A stretch of DNA of 62,340 bases from an uncultured Bacteroides sp. (GTDB lineage: Bacteria; Bacteroidota; Bacteroidia; Bacteroidales; Bacteroidaceae), in assembly GCA_944321495.1 (NCBI GenBank), contig CALULP010000015.1:1-62340 (forward strand). The letters run 5' to 3'. Below, in pieces: positions 37,743-46,447 of this stretch. The stretch's first letter is position 1; every line of letters begins with the position of its first letter. The translations under genes and the position numbers were made by a program. Under the pieces are notes generated by a model, which saw only the letters and a list, made by a program, of their open reading frames with translations, was not told where the DNA came from and did no database searches.

Positions 37743-38912
37743 TTAGTATTTGAATTCCCCGAACTCGCTCCGGATAATCAGTTCGCGCTTCTCCCCCTCT
37801 TCAATGCGCCCGATGACCTGAGCATCGATGTTGAAGCTCTTGCTGATGGCGATGACCTCCTCGGCATGCTCCGGTGAGAGGTAAACCTCCAGACGATGCC
37901 CCATGTTGAACACCTTGTACATCTCGTCCCACTCCGTACCGCTCTGCTCCTTGATGGTGCGGAAAAGGGGAGGCACGGGGAAAAGGTTGTCCTTGATGAC
38001 GCGGCAGTCATCACCCACGAAGTGCAGCACCTTGGTCTGCGCCCCGCCCGAGCAATGCACCATGCCGTGGATTTCCGGGCGCAAGGCATCCAGCAGTTTT
38101 TTCACCACCGGGGCATAGGTACGGGTGGGCGACAACACCAGCTTGCCCGCATCGATGGGACTGCCTTCCACGGCATCCGTCAGATGCAGTTTACCGCTGT
38201 ACACCAGTTCGTCGGGCACGGCATGGTCGTAGCTTTCCGGGTATTTTTCTGCCAAATACTTGGCAAAGACATCGTGACGCGCAGAGGTCAAACCGTTACT
38301 GCCCATACCGCCGTTGTATTCTTTCTCATAAGTCGCCTGCCCGTAACTGGCAAGTCCTACAATGACATCGCCCGGGCGAATCCTTGCATTGTCTATCACA
38401 TCGCTGCGTTTCATGCGGCAGGTCACGGTCGAATCCACAATGATGGTACGCACCAAGTCACCCACATCAGCCGTCTCACCGCCTGTGGCATAGACCCCCA
38501 CGCCCATCTCGCGCAGTTCGGCCAGCAGCTCGTCCGTACCGTTGATGATGGCCGAAATAACCTCACCCGGCACCAGCAACTTATTGCGTCCGATGGTAGA
38601 AGATACAAGGATGTTATCCACCGCGCCCACGCAAAGCAAATCGTCAATGTTCATTATCAAGGCATCTTGCGCGATGCCTTTCCACACCGACAGGTCGCCC
38701 GTTTCTTTCCAATAAAGGTAAGCGAGGGACGACTTGGTGCCCGCACCGTCGGCGTGCATGATGTTGCAATACTCCGGGTCACCGCCAAGTATATCGGGGA
38801 TAATCTTGCAGAAAGCCCGCGGGAAAATCCCCTTGTCTATGTTCTTGATAGCGTTGTGAACGTCTTCTTTCGATGCGCTTACACCGCGCATCATGTATCG
38901 TTGATTACTCAT
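37743..38912 (-). CDS. purM: Phosphoribosylformylglycinamidine cyclo-ligase (AIR synthase)
   Basis: A 389-residue ATP-grasp-unrelated PurM-fold enzyme that closes the imidazole ring in purine synthesis. Visible blocks are HADGAGTKSSLAYLYWKETGDLSVWKG near the N-terminus, VYATGGETADVGDLVRTI in the middle and MVHCSGGAQTKVL in the C-terminal half. The length is that of the longer Bacteroidetes form. A TAtcTTTG box at 38957-38950 gives a leader of about 30 bases. It heads the cluster with prfA and pyrF. Confidence 0.92.
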   Translation of the reverse strand: MSNQRYMMRGVSASKEDVHNAIKNIDKGIFPRAFCKIIPDILGGDPEYCNIMHADGAGTKSSLAYLYWKETGDLSVWKGIAQDALIMNIDDLLCVGAVDNILVSSTIGRNKLLVPGEVISAIINGTDELLAELREMGVGVYATGGETADVGDLVRTIIVDSTVTCRMKRSDVIDNARIRPGDVIVGLASYGQATYEKEYNGGMGSNGLTSARHDVFAKYLAEKYPESYDHAVPDELVYSGKLHLTDAVEGSPIDAGKLVLSPTRTYAPVVKKLLDALRPEIHGMVHCSGGAQTKVLHFVGDDCRVIKDNLFPVPPLFRTIKEQSGTEWDEMYKVFNMGHRLEVYLSPEHAEEVIAISKSFNIDAQVIGRIEEGEKRELIIRSEFGEFKY

Positions 38913-38978
38913 AGCTGATGTGAAATGTTTTAGTCCTTAATTGGTTGTGCAAAGATAGACAATATTCTCGTAAAAACA

Positions 38979-39042
38979 GGCGCGGATTACACGGATTTCA
39001 CGGCACTTATCATACTACCATGCAATCCGCGTAATCCGCGCC
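38979..39042 (-). terminator. Long hairpin terminator after the ECF S component gene
   Basis: The 19-base arms GGCGCGGATTACACGGATT (38979-38997) and 39024-39042 are inverted copies with a single A-C mismatch. On the minus strand the stem is followed by TGTTTTTA. It separates the ECF S component gene from purM. Confidence 0.85.
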
Positions 39043-39057
39043 TTACCAATCTATTGC

Positions 39058-39567
39058 CTATAAGCGTGCCATGGCCTTCAGCACAGCATATCCGCCTATC
39101 CATTGAAGCAACATCCCGGGCATCCCGATACGGAAGTCCTGTACAGCAAGGAAAAAGTCGCCGCACAAAGCCCATTCAAAGAGGGTGCCGATTACCTGAT
39201 AGGCCAATACGGCGACAAGCAGCCCGCCCAAGCTGATGCTACGCAAGCGGTGTGCCACCAAAGCGGCAGCCCCGGCAAGCAATCCCGACTTAATCAGGAT
39301 GGTCGGCAACACGGCAGCAGCCGGCATACCAAACAACAAGTGATTGATAACCGGTGACAAGACAGCGGTAAGCAATCCCACCCGGAAGCCAAACTTATAA
39401 GCGGCTATCAGCGTGAAGAAATAAATGGGAAGCCACGTCGGTCCGCCCAACGGCACCAAGTGGCAAAGCTGGGGCAACAAGATATTTCCTGCCACAAACA
39501 ACAAGGCAAACAGATAAGTCTTTGCATTGCCCAAAGACAAGGAATGGAGTTTAACGGTTGTTTCCAT
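39058..39567 (-). CDS. ECF transporter S component-like membrane protein
   Basis: A 169-residue membrane protein with five or six hydrophobic segments, starting METTVKLHSLSLG. GNILLPQLCHLVPLGGPTWLPIYFFTLIAAYKFG near the N-terminus and VLPTILIKSGLLAG are typical of substrate-binding S components of energy-coupling factor vitamin or metal transporters. A TTG start at 39594 is possible but would lie just after the upstream stop. No EcfT or EcfA genes are in the window, so the energising module, if any, is elsewhere. It follows the DUF362 ferredoxin protein gene on the same strand. Confidence 0.7.
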   Translation of the reverse strand: METTVKLHSLSLGNAKTYLFALLFVAGNILLPQLCHLVPLGGPTWLPIYFFTLIAAYKFGFRVGLLTAVLSPVINHLLFGMPAAAVLPTILIKSGLLAGAAALVAHRLRSISLGGLLVAVLAYQVIGTLFEWALCGDFFLAVQDFRIGMPGMLLQWIGGYAVLKAMARL

Positions 39568-39595
39568 AAAATAAAGTCTTGTATTTATATCCAAA

Positions 39596-40720
39596 TTAGC
39601 ATTTTATCAATTCATAACTCATGGTACCGATACCGATTTTTTCCGCATGCCGCAACCCCGCCAGCCAGTCGGTATCGGGATGCACCAAGTGGAACTTATC
39701 CTGTCCGCACAGGTCATCATGCTCATGCTTCAGCCCCAGCACATTGTTCCCGTGCAAAATGGGTGCCTGCATCACCAAGTCGGCACAAGCCATGTCCAGT
39801 GCCACAGGGTCGGCCGATGCCAGCATCCCCAAATCGGGCACAATGGCAGCATCGTTATGGTTCCAGCAATCGCACTCGGGCGACACGTTCATGATGAAAC
39901 TGATGTGGAAATTAGGCTTGTCTTTCAAGATTGCCTTAGCATATTCCGCAATCTTGTAGTTCAACCGCTCGGACGTATCCCAGTCGCTCACCACGGCGGC
40001 ATCGTGCTGGCACAAAGCCACGCACTGTCCGCAGCCCACACACTTGCTGTAGTCTATCTCGGCCTTGCGGTCGCTGTTCAAGTGAACGGCATCGTGGGCA
40101 CAGTGCTTCACGCAAATATTGCACCCGATGCAATTGTCCGTATTGATTTTAGGCTGGGAAGCCGCATGCAGTTCCAGCTTGCCTCCCACACTGGCGCCAC
40201 CCATACCCAAGTTTTTCAACGCGCCGCCAAAGCCTGCCTGTTCATGCCCCTTGAAGTGGTTCATGCTGATAATAATGTCGGCATCGGCAAGGGCAGTGCC
40301 AATCTTAGGAGCCGGACAATATTCTGCCCCCTCAATAGGTATTTCCCTATAGTCGGTGCCTTTCAGGCCATCGGCAATCATCACCTGGCACTGTGCCGAG
40401 ATAGGATTGAAACCATTCTCCATGGCACTTTGCAAATGGTCTACCGCATTGGAGCGGCGCCCCGAATACAAGGTATTGCAGTCTGTCAGGAAAGGTTTTG
40501 CCCCATAGCTGCGCAACAGGTTAGCCATGCGTGCCGCATAGTTGGGACGGATGTAAGCCAGATTCCCCGGCTCGCCGAAATGTATCTTTATGGCAACGAA
40601 ACTGTCCTTCAACGGCAGTTCGCCGATACCCGCACGCTTCAGCATGCGCTCCATCTTGTCCAGCAAATTGGAAGTAGGTGAAGTGCGCAAGTCGGAATAA
40701 TAAACTTTAGCCTTTTCCAT
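39596..40720 (-). CDS. DUF362 protein with two ferredoxin-type 4Fe-4S clusters
   Basis: A 374-residue protein starting MEKAKVYYSDLRTSP. The N-terminal DUF362 part includes IKIHFGEPGNLAYIRPNY and IISMNHFKGHEQAGFGGALKNLGMGGAS. The middle has two cluster motifs, CIGCNICVKHC and CVGCGQCVALC, each followed by a distant Cys. The role is unknown; the ferredoxin motifs suggest electron transfer. The start at 40720 is preferred over an upstream in-frame codon at 40756, because a TAttTTTG box (40761-40754) covers that codon. Confidence 0.82.
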   Translation of the reverse strand: MEKAKVYYSDLRTSPTSNLLDKMERMLKRAGIGELPLKDSFVAIKIHFGEPGNLAYIRPNYAARMANLLRSYGAKPFLTDCNTLYSGRRSNAVDHLQSAMENGFNPISAQCQVMIADGLKGTDYREIPIEGAEYCPAPKIGTALADADIIISMNHFKGHEQAGFGGALKNLGMGGASVGGKLELHAASQPKINTDNCIGCNICVKHCAHDAVHLNSDRKAEIDYSKCVGCGQCVALCQHDAAVVSDWDTSERLNYKIAEYAKAILKDKPNFHISFIMNVSPECDCWNHNDAAIVPDLGMLASADPVALDMACADLVMQAPILHGNNVLGLKHEHDDLCGQDKFHLVHPDTDWLAGLRHAEKIGIGTMSYELIKC

Positions 40721-40814
40721 GTTTATTGAAATGAATGATTTAGTTAGCCTTTGCAAAAATACGGATAAAAATTCATACCCGACAAGGATGTGTGCAAAAT
40801 TAAATGATAATTTA

Positions 40815-40916
40815 ACAGCCTCTCCCTAACCCTCCCCAGTGGGGAGGGGACACGTACTAACCAAGTGGATAGTAGGTACTTCCTCCCTACAGGGGAGGGG
40901 TGGGGAGGGGCTTCTA
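40815..40916. repeat. C-rich inverted repeat of dispersed (REP-like) type
   Basis: CCTCTCCCTAACCCTCCCC on the left faces GGGGAGGGGTGGGGAGGGG on the right, with an inner CCTCCCCAGTGGGGAGG palindrome. Related C-rich fragments occur after adk near 22416. The element lies between the DUF362 and fabD genes and shows no coding potential. Confidence 0.7.
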
Positions 40917-40947
40917 AATTCCCATTTATCAAACGCCCTCCCGACCA

Positions 40948-40985
40948 CAAAAAAAGCATCCGGAAGTCTTACGGCCTCCGGATGC
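40948..40985 (-). terminator. Terminator of fabD
   Basis: GCATCCGGA at 40956-40964 pairs with TCCGGATGC at 40977-40985. On the minus strand the stem is followed by TTTTTTTGTGG, a clear intrinsic terminator 30 bases after the fabD stop. Confidence 0.88.
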
Positions 40986-41018
40986 GTTGGGATATAAAAA
41001 GATGCGAAAAAAGTCTTG

Positions 41019-41915
41019 TCAAGCAATGCCATGTGCCGATACGGCATCGTTGCCCTTGGCAATCTTTGCAATCATGCCCTGCAATGCCTTGCCCGGACCG
41101 CATTCCGTGAAGTCCGTTGCACCGGCGGCAATCATATTTTCAACCTCTTGTTTCCAACGCACGGATGCCGTGAGCTGGGCAATGAGGTTCGCCTTGATTT
41201 CATCAGGATTCGTGTGGGCCTGTGCATCCACATTCTGGTAAATGGGGCACTTGGGCGTATGGAAGTCTGTAGCCTCGATGGCAGCTTGCAGCTCATCCTT
41301 GGCAGGCTGCATCAAGGGAGAGTGGAACGCACCGCCTACAGCCAGCACCAGTGCACGCTTCGCACCGGCAGCCTTCAGTTTCTCGCAAGCAGCGTTTACA
41401 GCCTCCACATTACCACTGATGACCAACTGCCCCGGATTGTTGTAATTGGCAGGAACCACTACATTGCCTTCTTCGCTCACCTCGGCGCAAACCTGCTCAA
41501 CAACGGCATCATCCAGTCCCACAATGGCAGCCATCGTAGAAGGCTGTGCCTCGCAGGCCTTTTGCATCGCCATGGCACGGGCATAAACCAGCTTCAACCC
41601 GTCCTCAAAATTCAAGGCGCCGGCAGCCACCAAGGCGGAGAACTCGCCCAGCGAGTGTCCTGCCACCATGTCGGGCTGGAAAGCGTCGCCCATGCACAGA
41701 GCAGAAATAACGGAGTGCAGGAAAACGGCAGGCTGCGTCACCTTCGTCTGGCGCAGGTCTTCGTCCGTACCCGCAAACATAATATCAGTAATGCGATATC
41801 CCAGGATATCATTGGCTTTCTCAAACAAGTCCTTGGCAAGTGCCGAGTTTTCGTACAAATCTTTGCCCATTCCTACGAACTGGGCACCCTGACCGGGAAA
41901 TACAAATGCTTTCAT
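41019..41915 (-). CDS. fabD: Malonyl-CoA:ACP transacylase
   Basis: A 298-residue alpha/beta-hydrolase-like enzyme that loads malonyl groups onto acyl carrier protein for fatty-acid synthesis. The catalytic Ser88 is in AGHSLGEFSAL, the QGAQFVGMG oxyanion region is at the N-terminus, and AFHSPLMQPA supplies the catalytic histidine. A TAccTTTG box at 41962-41955 gives a leader of about 40 bases. It is a single-gene unit with its own terminator. Confidence 0.95.
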   Translation of the reverse strand: MKAFVFPGQGAQFVGMGKDLYENSALAKDLFEKANDILGYRITDIMFAGTDEDLRQTKVTQPAVFLHSVISALCMGDAFQPDMVAGHSLGEFSALVAAGALNFEDGLKLVYARAMAMQKACEAQPSTMAAIVGLDDAVVEQVCAEVSEEGNVVVPANYNNPGQLVISGNVEAVNAACEKLKAAGAKRALVLAVGGAFHSPLMQPAKDELQAAIEATDFHTPKCPIYQNVDAQAHTNPDEIKANLIAQLTASVRWKQEVENMIAAGATDFTECGPGKALQGMIAKIAKGNDAVSAHGIA

Positions 41916-42055
41916 TTTTCTCTGTTTTTTAATGTCTTAGTTAGAAAAACGGCGCAAAGGTAAGGCTTTTTCCGCGAACAGCAAGAAAATATCCCCGAAA
42001 ACAGCGCGCAAAATAAACCTGTACAAAATTCAAGCAACCCCTTAAGACTGCTTTT

Positions 42056-42682
42056 TCATATAGGAAACCAGATAAATACCGCCGCATCCCACAGGGCATG
42101 GGAAAGGATGATGGCAGAAAACCGTTGCGGGAAAAAGCGGTACAGCGCCCCCCACACCATGCCTGCCACCAATGCCGCCATCACCAGCATAAAGTTGCAA
42201 GAGCCCGCATGCACCAGCGCGTAAAGCGCCGTTGCCACCGCAAAGCCGGCATTGCCACCCCACCGTGCGGAGAGAGTACGCTGCACATATCCGCGCCAGA
42301 ATATTTCTTCGGCAGGGCCTATCAGCAACAACATCAACGCCGACAGCAGCCAAGGGGATTCGCCCGCTTTCATACCGTAAATAGTGTCCACCTGCGGGCG
42401 GGCAAAGTCGAACAGCCAGGCCGAAACTTTGTCGCCCACCCAAAACACGCACCACAACCCCACGGCTATGCCCACGCCCAGCAGCACATTGCCCATACTG
42501 CAGTGCACGCCCCGCCACCAACCGGGGTTGAACCACGTGGACAGCGCGGACAACGTCAGCGCCGACCCCGTCATCATCCACCAGAAGGACACATGGGGAG
42601 CCGTCCACGGCGAAAACATCACCGTCCAAAGCCCAGCGGCCAACACCAGGGTAAAAACCAGCCTCTTCATCATTGCATCCAC
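42056..42682 (-). CDS. CPBP-family intramembrane glutamic endopeptidase
   Basis: A 208-residue membrane protein with about six hydrophobic segments. The Abi/CPBP motifs are GPAEEIFWRGYVQR (Glu-Glu and Arg), ALVHAGSCNFM and the C-terminal SHALWDAAVF, whose glutamates and histidines build the metal-free or metal-dependent active site of this family. Substrates are unknown; relatives process prenylated peptides or peptide toxins. Its start overlaps the prenyltransferase gene by 13 bases, so the two are probably coupled. A start three codons later (MMKRLV) is also possible. Confidence 0.82.
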   Translation of the reverse strand: MDAMMKRLVFTLVLAAGLWTVMFSPWTAPHVSFWWMMTGSALTLSALSTWFNPGWWRGVHCSMGNVLLGVGIAVGLWCVFWVGDKVSAWLFDFARPQVDTIYGMKAGESPWLLSALMLLLIGPAEEIFWRGYVQRTLSARWGGNAGFAVATALYALVHAGSCNFMLVMAALVAGMVWGALYRFFPQRFSAIILSHALWDAAVFIWFPI

Positions 42683-43581
42683 CCTGCCAGTGCAAAGGAC
42701 ACTACCAGCAACAGACTGAACATCAGCTGCAATTTAGCCGTCAATTCATCCAACCGGGCAATACCGGTTGCCCCGTCCTTGCCATAACCCAAAGCTACAC
42801 GCATGTTACCCACGGCTGCCACGGCAGAAAGCCAGCAAAGCAATGCCCACCACGGGAACAGCCCCAGCAGCACGCAGCCAAGCACCCACACGTAGGGCAC
42901 GCCCACCTCGACACAATAAAGTCCCATGGACACCCGTCCGCCCAGTTTCATGGCAAACGTGGTGATATGCACACGCCGGTCGGTCTGCATGTCGCGTGTG
43001 TTGTTGGCATGGAGTATGGCCACCGTAATCAGTCCCACGGGGACAGCGAGCAACAATACCGTCCAGTCCACCTTCAAAAGGGCTGCGTAAGAAGTGCCCA
43101 CCGTCGGCAACAGGGCGTAAGCCACAAAAATAACCGCATCGCCCCACGCCCTGTACTTCAGCGCAGGGTAAAGCACCGTGCAAAGCAGTCCCCCTGCCCC
43201 CACATACAGCAAGGGCAAGCCAGTGCGCAACAGGAGCCCCACGCCGCCCAGCAAAGCCACCGCCAGCAGGCAGAGCGAAAGGCGGTATATCTCGCGGGGA
43301 GTGAACATGCCGCTTGTCAGCGTATGCACACCGAAGGTATCCTGTGCGTCCACGCCTTTCTTGTAATCGTAATAATCGCTCCACGTGTTGCCTGCTGCAT
43401 GAAACACGATGATGTTTGCCAACGCCCACAGGCCGTTGATCCAATTCACGTCATGTCCCGCCCAATACAGATAAGCCAAGGTCACCATCACCGGCATAGC
43501 CGATGCCGGAAACGACCACGGGCGCACCGCCACCATCCAGTGGCTGAAAGGATGCTTTTTCGTTTTCATTTCTAATGACAT
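42670..43581 (-). CDS. UbiA-family prenyltransferase, MenA-like
   Basis: A 303-residue polytopic enzyme. The first aspartate-rich motif is NTWSDYYDYKKGVDAQDTFG and the second is NNTRDMQTDRRVHITT, both characteristic of MenA (1,4-dihydroxy-2-naphthoate polyprenyltransferase), which attaches the isoprenoid tail in menaquinone synthesis. Menaquinone is the expected electron acceptor of the complex I operon further right. Starts MSLEMKTKKH or four codons later are both possible. The upstream region holds a low-complexity inverted repeat. Confidence 0.8.
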   Translation of the reverse strand: MSLEMKTKKHPFSHWMVAVRPWSFPASAMPVMVTLAYLYWAGHDVNWINGLWALANIIVFHAAGNTWSDYYDYKKGVDAQDTFGVHTLTSGMFTPREIYRLSLCLLAVALLGGVGLLLRTGLPLLYVGAGGLLCTVLYPALKYRAWGDAVIFVAYALLPTVGTSYAALLKVDWTVLLLAVPVGLITVAILHANNTRDMQTDRRVHITTFAMKLGGRVSMGLYCVEVGVPYVWVLGCVLLGLFPWWALLCWLSAVAAVGNMRVALGYGKDGATGIARLDELTAKLQLMFSLLLVVSFALAGWMQ

Positions 43582-43586
43582 TCGTT

Positions 43587-43735
43587 TATATGAGTTTGTA
43601 AGTTTTTGAGTTTATGAGTTTGTGAGTTTATAAGTTTGTTACCTTGTCCCTCGTCCCCTTGTTTCCTTGTCACCTTGTTAACTTGTTACCTTGTTAACTT
43701 AAAAACTCAAAAACTCAAAAACTTTAAATCCCTCC
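43587..43735. repeat. Low-complexity inverted repeat of GAGTTT and CCTTGT motifs
   Basis: Alternating GAGTTTATGAGTTTGTGAG units on the left are mirrored by AAAAACTCAAAAACTC units on the right. Between them lie several CCTTGTC/ACCTTGTTA units. A shorter relative with ACAAGG and CCTTGTC arms occurs at 47083-47160. No gene is seen in it. Confidence 0.75.
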
Positions 43736-43783
43736 ATTTCCCAGTTTCGGGCTGCAAAAATACAAAATATCCCCACTTTTGAA

Positions 43784-43791
43784 TAACTTTG
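43784..43791 (+). promoter_or_regulatory. -7 promoter element of the Cof-type HAD gene
   Basis: TAacTTTG 25 bases before the ATG at 43816. The usual -33 TTTG is not seen at 19 bases. Confidence 0.5.
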
Positions 43792-43815
43792 CCCCCCAAA
43801 TAGAACGAACACCCC

Positions 43816-44604
43816 ATGATAAAAGCCTTGTTCCTCGACATAGACGGCACACTGGTGAGCTTCAATACACACCGGGTGCCTCCCTCCACCATAGCAGCAC
43901 TTGAACAAGCCAAGGCACGTGGCGTGCGCATCTTTATCGCCACGGGACGGGCCACCCTCCTCATCAACAACCTGGGCGAACTGCAGGAACGCGACCTCAT
44001 CGACGGATACGTCACGCTGAACGGCAGCTACTGCATCATCGGCAAGCAGGTGGTGTACAAGGGCGCCATTCCCACCGGCGACGTACGCGCCATGCTGGAC
44101 TTCTGCACCGGCCGCCAATGCCCGTGCATCGTGGTGGCAGAGCATAACCTGTGCGTATGCAACCACCAACCCATTGTCAACAAACTTTTCCATGACTTCC
44201 TCAAGGTAGACTACCTGCCCCACCGCACCGTGGACGAAGCCCTGCAGATGGGCGACATTTTCCAACTCACCCCTTTCATCGACGAAGAGCAGGAGCGCGA
44301 AATCATGTCACGCCTGCCCGGCTGCGAAAGCGGGCGCTGGTATCCCGCCTTCACCGATGTCACTGCCCGGGGCAATAACAAGCAGAAGGGCATCGATGAA
44401 ATCATCCGCCCCTTGGGCATCCGCGTAGACGAGACCATGGCTTTCGGGGACGGAGGCAACGACATCCCCATGCTTCGCCATGCGGGCATAGGCGTGGCCA
44501 TGGGCAATGCCGCCGATGAGGTAAAAGCCGCCGCGAAGTATGTCACCACTTCGGTCGACGAAGACGGCATTTCCAAAGCCCTGCAACACTTCGGCATCCT
44601 ATAA
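43816..44604 (+). CDS. Cof-type HAD hydrolase
   Basis: A 262-residue HAD phosphatase of subfamily IIB. Motif I is FLDIDGTLVSF with Asp8 and Asp10. Motif II is FIATGRATLLI, the lysine motif is NNKQKGIDEII, and motif IV is MAFGDGGNDIPML. A large C2-type cap lies between motifs II and III. Members dephosphorylate sugar phosphates, flavin or pyridoxal phosphates; the substrate cannot be read from sequence. The helicase gene starts 19 bases downstream. Confidence 0.88.
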   Translation: MIKALFLDIDGTLVSFNTHRVPPSTIAALEQAKARGVRIFIATGRATLLINNLGELQERDLIDGYVTLNGSYCIIGKQVVYKGAIPTGDVRAMLDFCTGRQCPCIVVAEHNLCVCNHQPIVNKLFHDFLKVDYLPHRTVDEALQMGDIFQLTPFIDEEQEREIMSRLPGCESGRWYPAFTDVTARGNNKQKGIDEIIRPLGIRVDETMAFGDGGNDIPMLRHAGIGVAMGNAADEVKAAAKYVTTSVDEDGISKALQHFGIL

Positions 44605-44623
44605 CCCACCCATACCGGCCGCC

Positions 44624-46369
44624 ATGGAGTTTACGCCCGACAGCAAAAACCGCGAGTTTCAAGACGCCCTGAACCTTGTGCGCTACACCCGCCAGTCCGT
44701 GTTCCTGACGGGCAAGGCAGGCACGGGGAAATCCACGTTCCTGCGTTATGTATGCAAGCACACCAAGAAGAAGCACGTGGTACTGGCGCCCACAGGCATT
44801 GCCGCCATCAACGCCGGAGGCAGCACGCTGCACAGTTTCTTCAAATTGCCTTTCTATCCCCTCCTGCCCGACGACCCCAACTTCAGCCTGCAGCGGGGGC
44901 GCATCCACGAATTCTTCAAGTACTCCAAGCAGCACCGCAAGCTGCTCGAAGAGCTGGAACTGGTCATCATCGACGAGATTTCCATGGTGCGGGCGGACAT
45001 CATCGATGCCGTAGACCGCATCCTGCGCGTGTACAGCCACAACCTGCGCCAGCCTTTCGGCGGCAAACAATTGCTGCTGGTAGGCGACGTGTTCCAACTG
45101 GAACCGGTGGTGAAAGCCGACGATCGGGAGATATTGAACCGCTTCTACCCTTCCCCCTACTTCTTCTCAGCACGGGTTTTCACCCAGATAGAACTGGTGT
45201 CCATCGAGTTGCAGAAGGTGTACCGGCAAACCGACCCGGGTTTCATCAGCGTGCTCGACCATATACGCAACAACACCATCGAAGCCGCCGACCTGCAACA
45301 ATTGAACACGCGCTGCAACGTGCCGGACAGCCCGGACGACAAAGACCTCTACATCACCCTTGCCACCCGCCGCGACAACGTGGACTACATCAACAGCCAC
45401 AAGCTGGCAGAACTGCCCGGCGAGGCGGCCACGTTCCGCGGCAAAGTGACCGGCGAATTCCCGGACAGCAGCCTGCCCACCTCGCTCGACCTGACCTTGA
45501 AACCGGGCGCACAGATTATCTTCGTAAAAAACGACTTTGAAAAACGATGGGTGAACGGCACCATCGGCGTAGTGGCAGGCTTCGACCTGGAAGAAGAAAC
45601 GCTGTACGTCCAGACCGACGACGGCAAGGAGTGTGACGTGAAGCCGGAAACGTGGCGCAACATCCGCTACACGTACAACGAGCAGAAGAAACAGATTGAG
45701 GAAGAAGAACTGGGCACATTCAGCCAGTTTCCCGTCCGCCTGGCATGGGCCATCACCATCCACAAGAGCCAGGGACTGACCTTTGCACGCGCCGTCATCG
45801 ACCTGAGCGGCGGCGTGTTTGCCGGCGGACAGACCTACGTGGCACTGAGCCGGTGCACCTCGCTGGAAGGCATCCGGCTGAAGAAGCCAGTCAGCCGCGC
45901 CGACGTGTTTGTCCGCCCCGAAATCGTGAGCTTCGCCCAACGGTTCAACAACCGGGCTGCCGTAGACCGCGCCCTGCGCCAGGCACAGGCCGACGTGCAA
46001 TATGCCGCAGCCGCCCGTGCCTTCGACCGGGGAGATTTCGGCACTTTCCTGGACGAATTCTTCAAAGCCATCCACTCGCGCTACGACATCGAGAAGCCCG
46101 CCGCCCAACGCCTCATCCGCCGCAAGCTGGACGTCATCAACCGCCTTCGCCAGGAGAACGCCGCCCTGCGGCAAGCCGCCATAGAGCGCGACAAAGCGCT
46201 GGTGAAATACGCACGAGAGTACATCCAGATGGGCGACGAATGCCTGAAAATGGATATGCCGGAAGCCGCCATGCGCAATTACGAAAAAGCCGTGGCGCTC
46301 TGTCCGAAGTTCAAGGAGGCGTGGCAGAAGATACGCAAGCTGGATAAAGAATTGCGCAAAGGACAGTAA
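44624..46369 (+). CDS. PIF1/RecD2-like superfamily 1B helicase with C-terminal TPR-like region
   Basis: A 581-residue protein starting MEFTPDSKNREFQDALNLVRY. Walker A is LTGKAGTGKSTFLRY, Walker B is LVIIDEISMVRADIIDAVDR, motif III is LLLVGDVFQLEPVV, and the C-terminal AWAITIHKSQGLTF and TYVALSRCTSLEGIRLKKP motifs are typical of PIF1. The last 120 residues are helical and include a TPR-like unit (MGDECLKMDMPEAAMRNYEKAVALCPKFKEAWQKI). It probably unwinds structured DNA or RNA-DNA. Longer in-frame extension upstream runs into the previous gene and is unlikely. Confidence 0.85.
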   Translation: MEFTPDSKNREFQDALNLVRYTRQSVFLTGKAGTGKSTFLRYVCKHTKKKHVVLAPTGIAAINAGGSTLHSFFKLPFYPLLPDDPNFSLQRGRIHEFFKYSKQHRKLLEELELVIIDEISMVRADIIDAVDRILRVYSHNLRQPFGGKQLLLVGDVFQLEPVVKADDREILNRFYPSPYFFSARVFTQIELVSIELQKVYRQTDPGFISVLDHIRNNTIEAADLQQLNTRCNVPDSPDDKDLYITLATRRDNVDYINSHKLAELPGEAATFRGKVTGEFPDSSLPTSLDLTLKPGAQIIFVKNDFEKRWVNGTIGVVAGFDLEEETLYVQTDDGKECDVKPETWRNIRYTYNEQKKQIEEEELGTFSQFPVRLAWAITIHKSQGLTFARAVIDLSGGVFAGGQTYVALSRCTSLEGIRLKKPVSRADVFVRPEIVSFAQRFNNRAAVDRALRQAQADVQYAAAARAFDRGDFGTFLDEFFKAIHSRYDIEKPAAQRLIRRKLDVINRLRQENAALRQAAIERDKALVKYAREYIQMGDECLKMDMPEAAMRNYEKAVALCPKFKEAWQKIRKLDKELRKGQ

Positions 46370-46412
46370 CAAAAAACTGCCGGAAAGACAAGGATATATG
46401 GGAAACATTGCC

Positions 46413-46420
46413 TACCTTTG
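46413..46420 (+). promoter_or_regulatory. -7 promoter element of the YrdC/Sua5 gene
   Basis: TAccTTTG 27 bases before the ATG at 46448. It covers the in-frame upstream ATG at 46418, which is therefore not used. Confidence 0.55.
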
Positions 46421-46447
46421 CCTTTGTGCCCCCACAGAATACCGTTT

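Noticed and set aside
45167..46408. 413-codon open frame on the minus strand
   Set aside because: Antisense shadow of the PIF1-like helicase gene; no motif, no promoter-like context.
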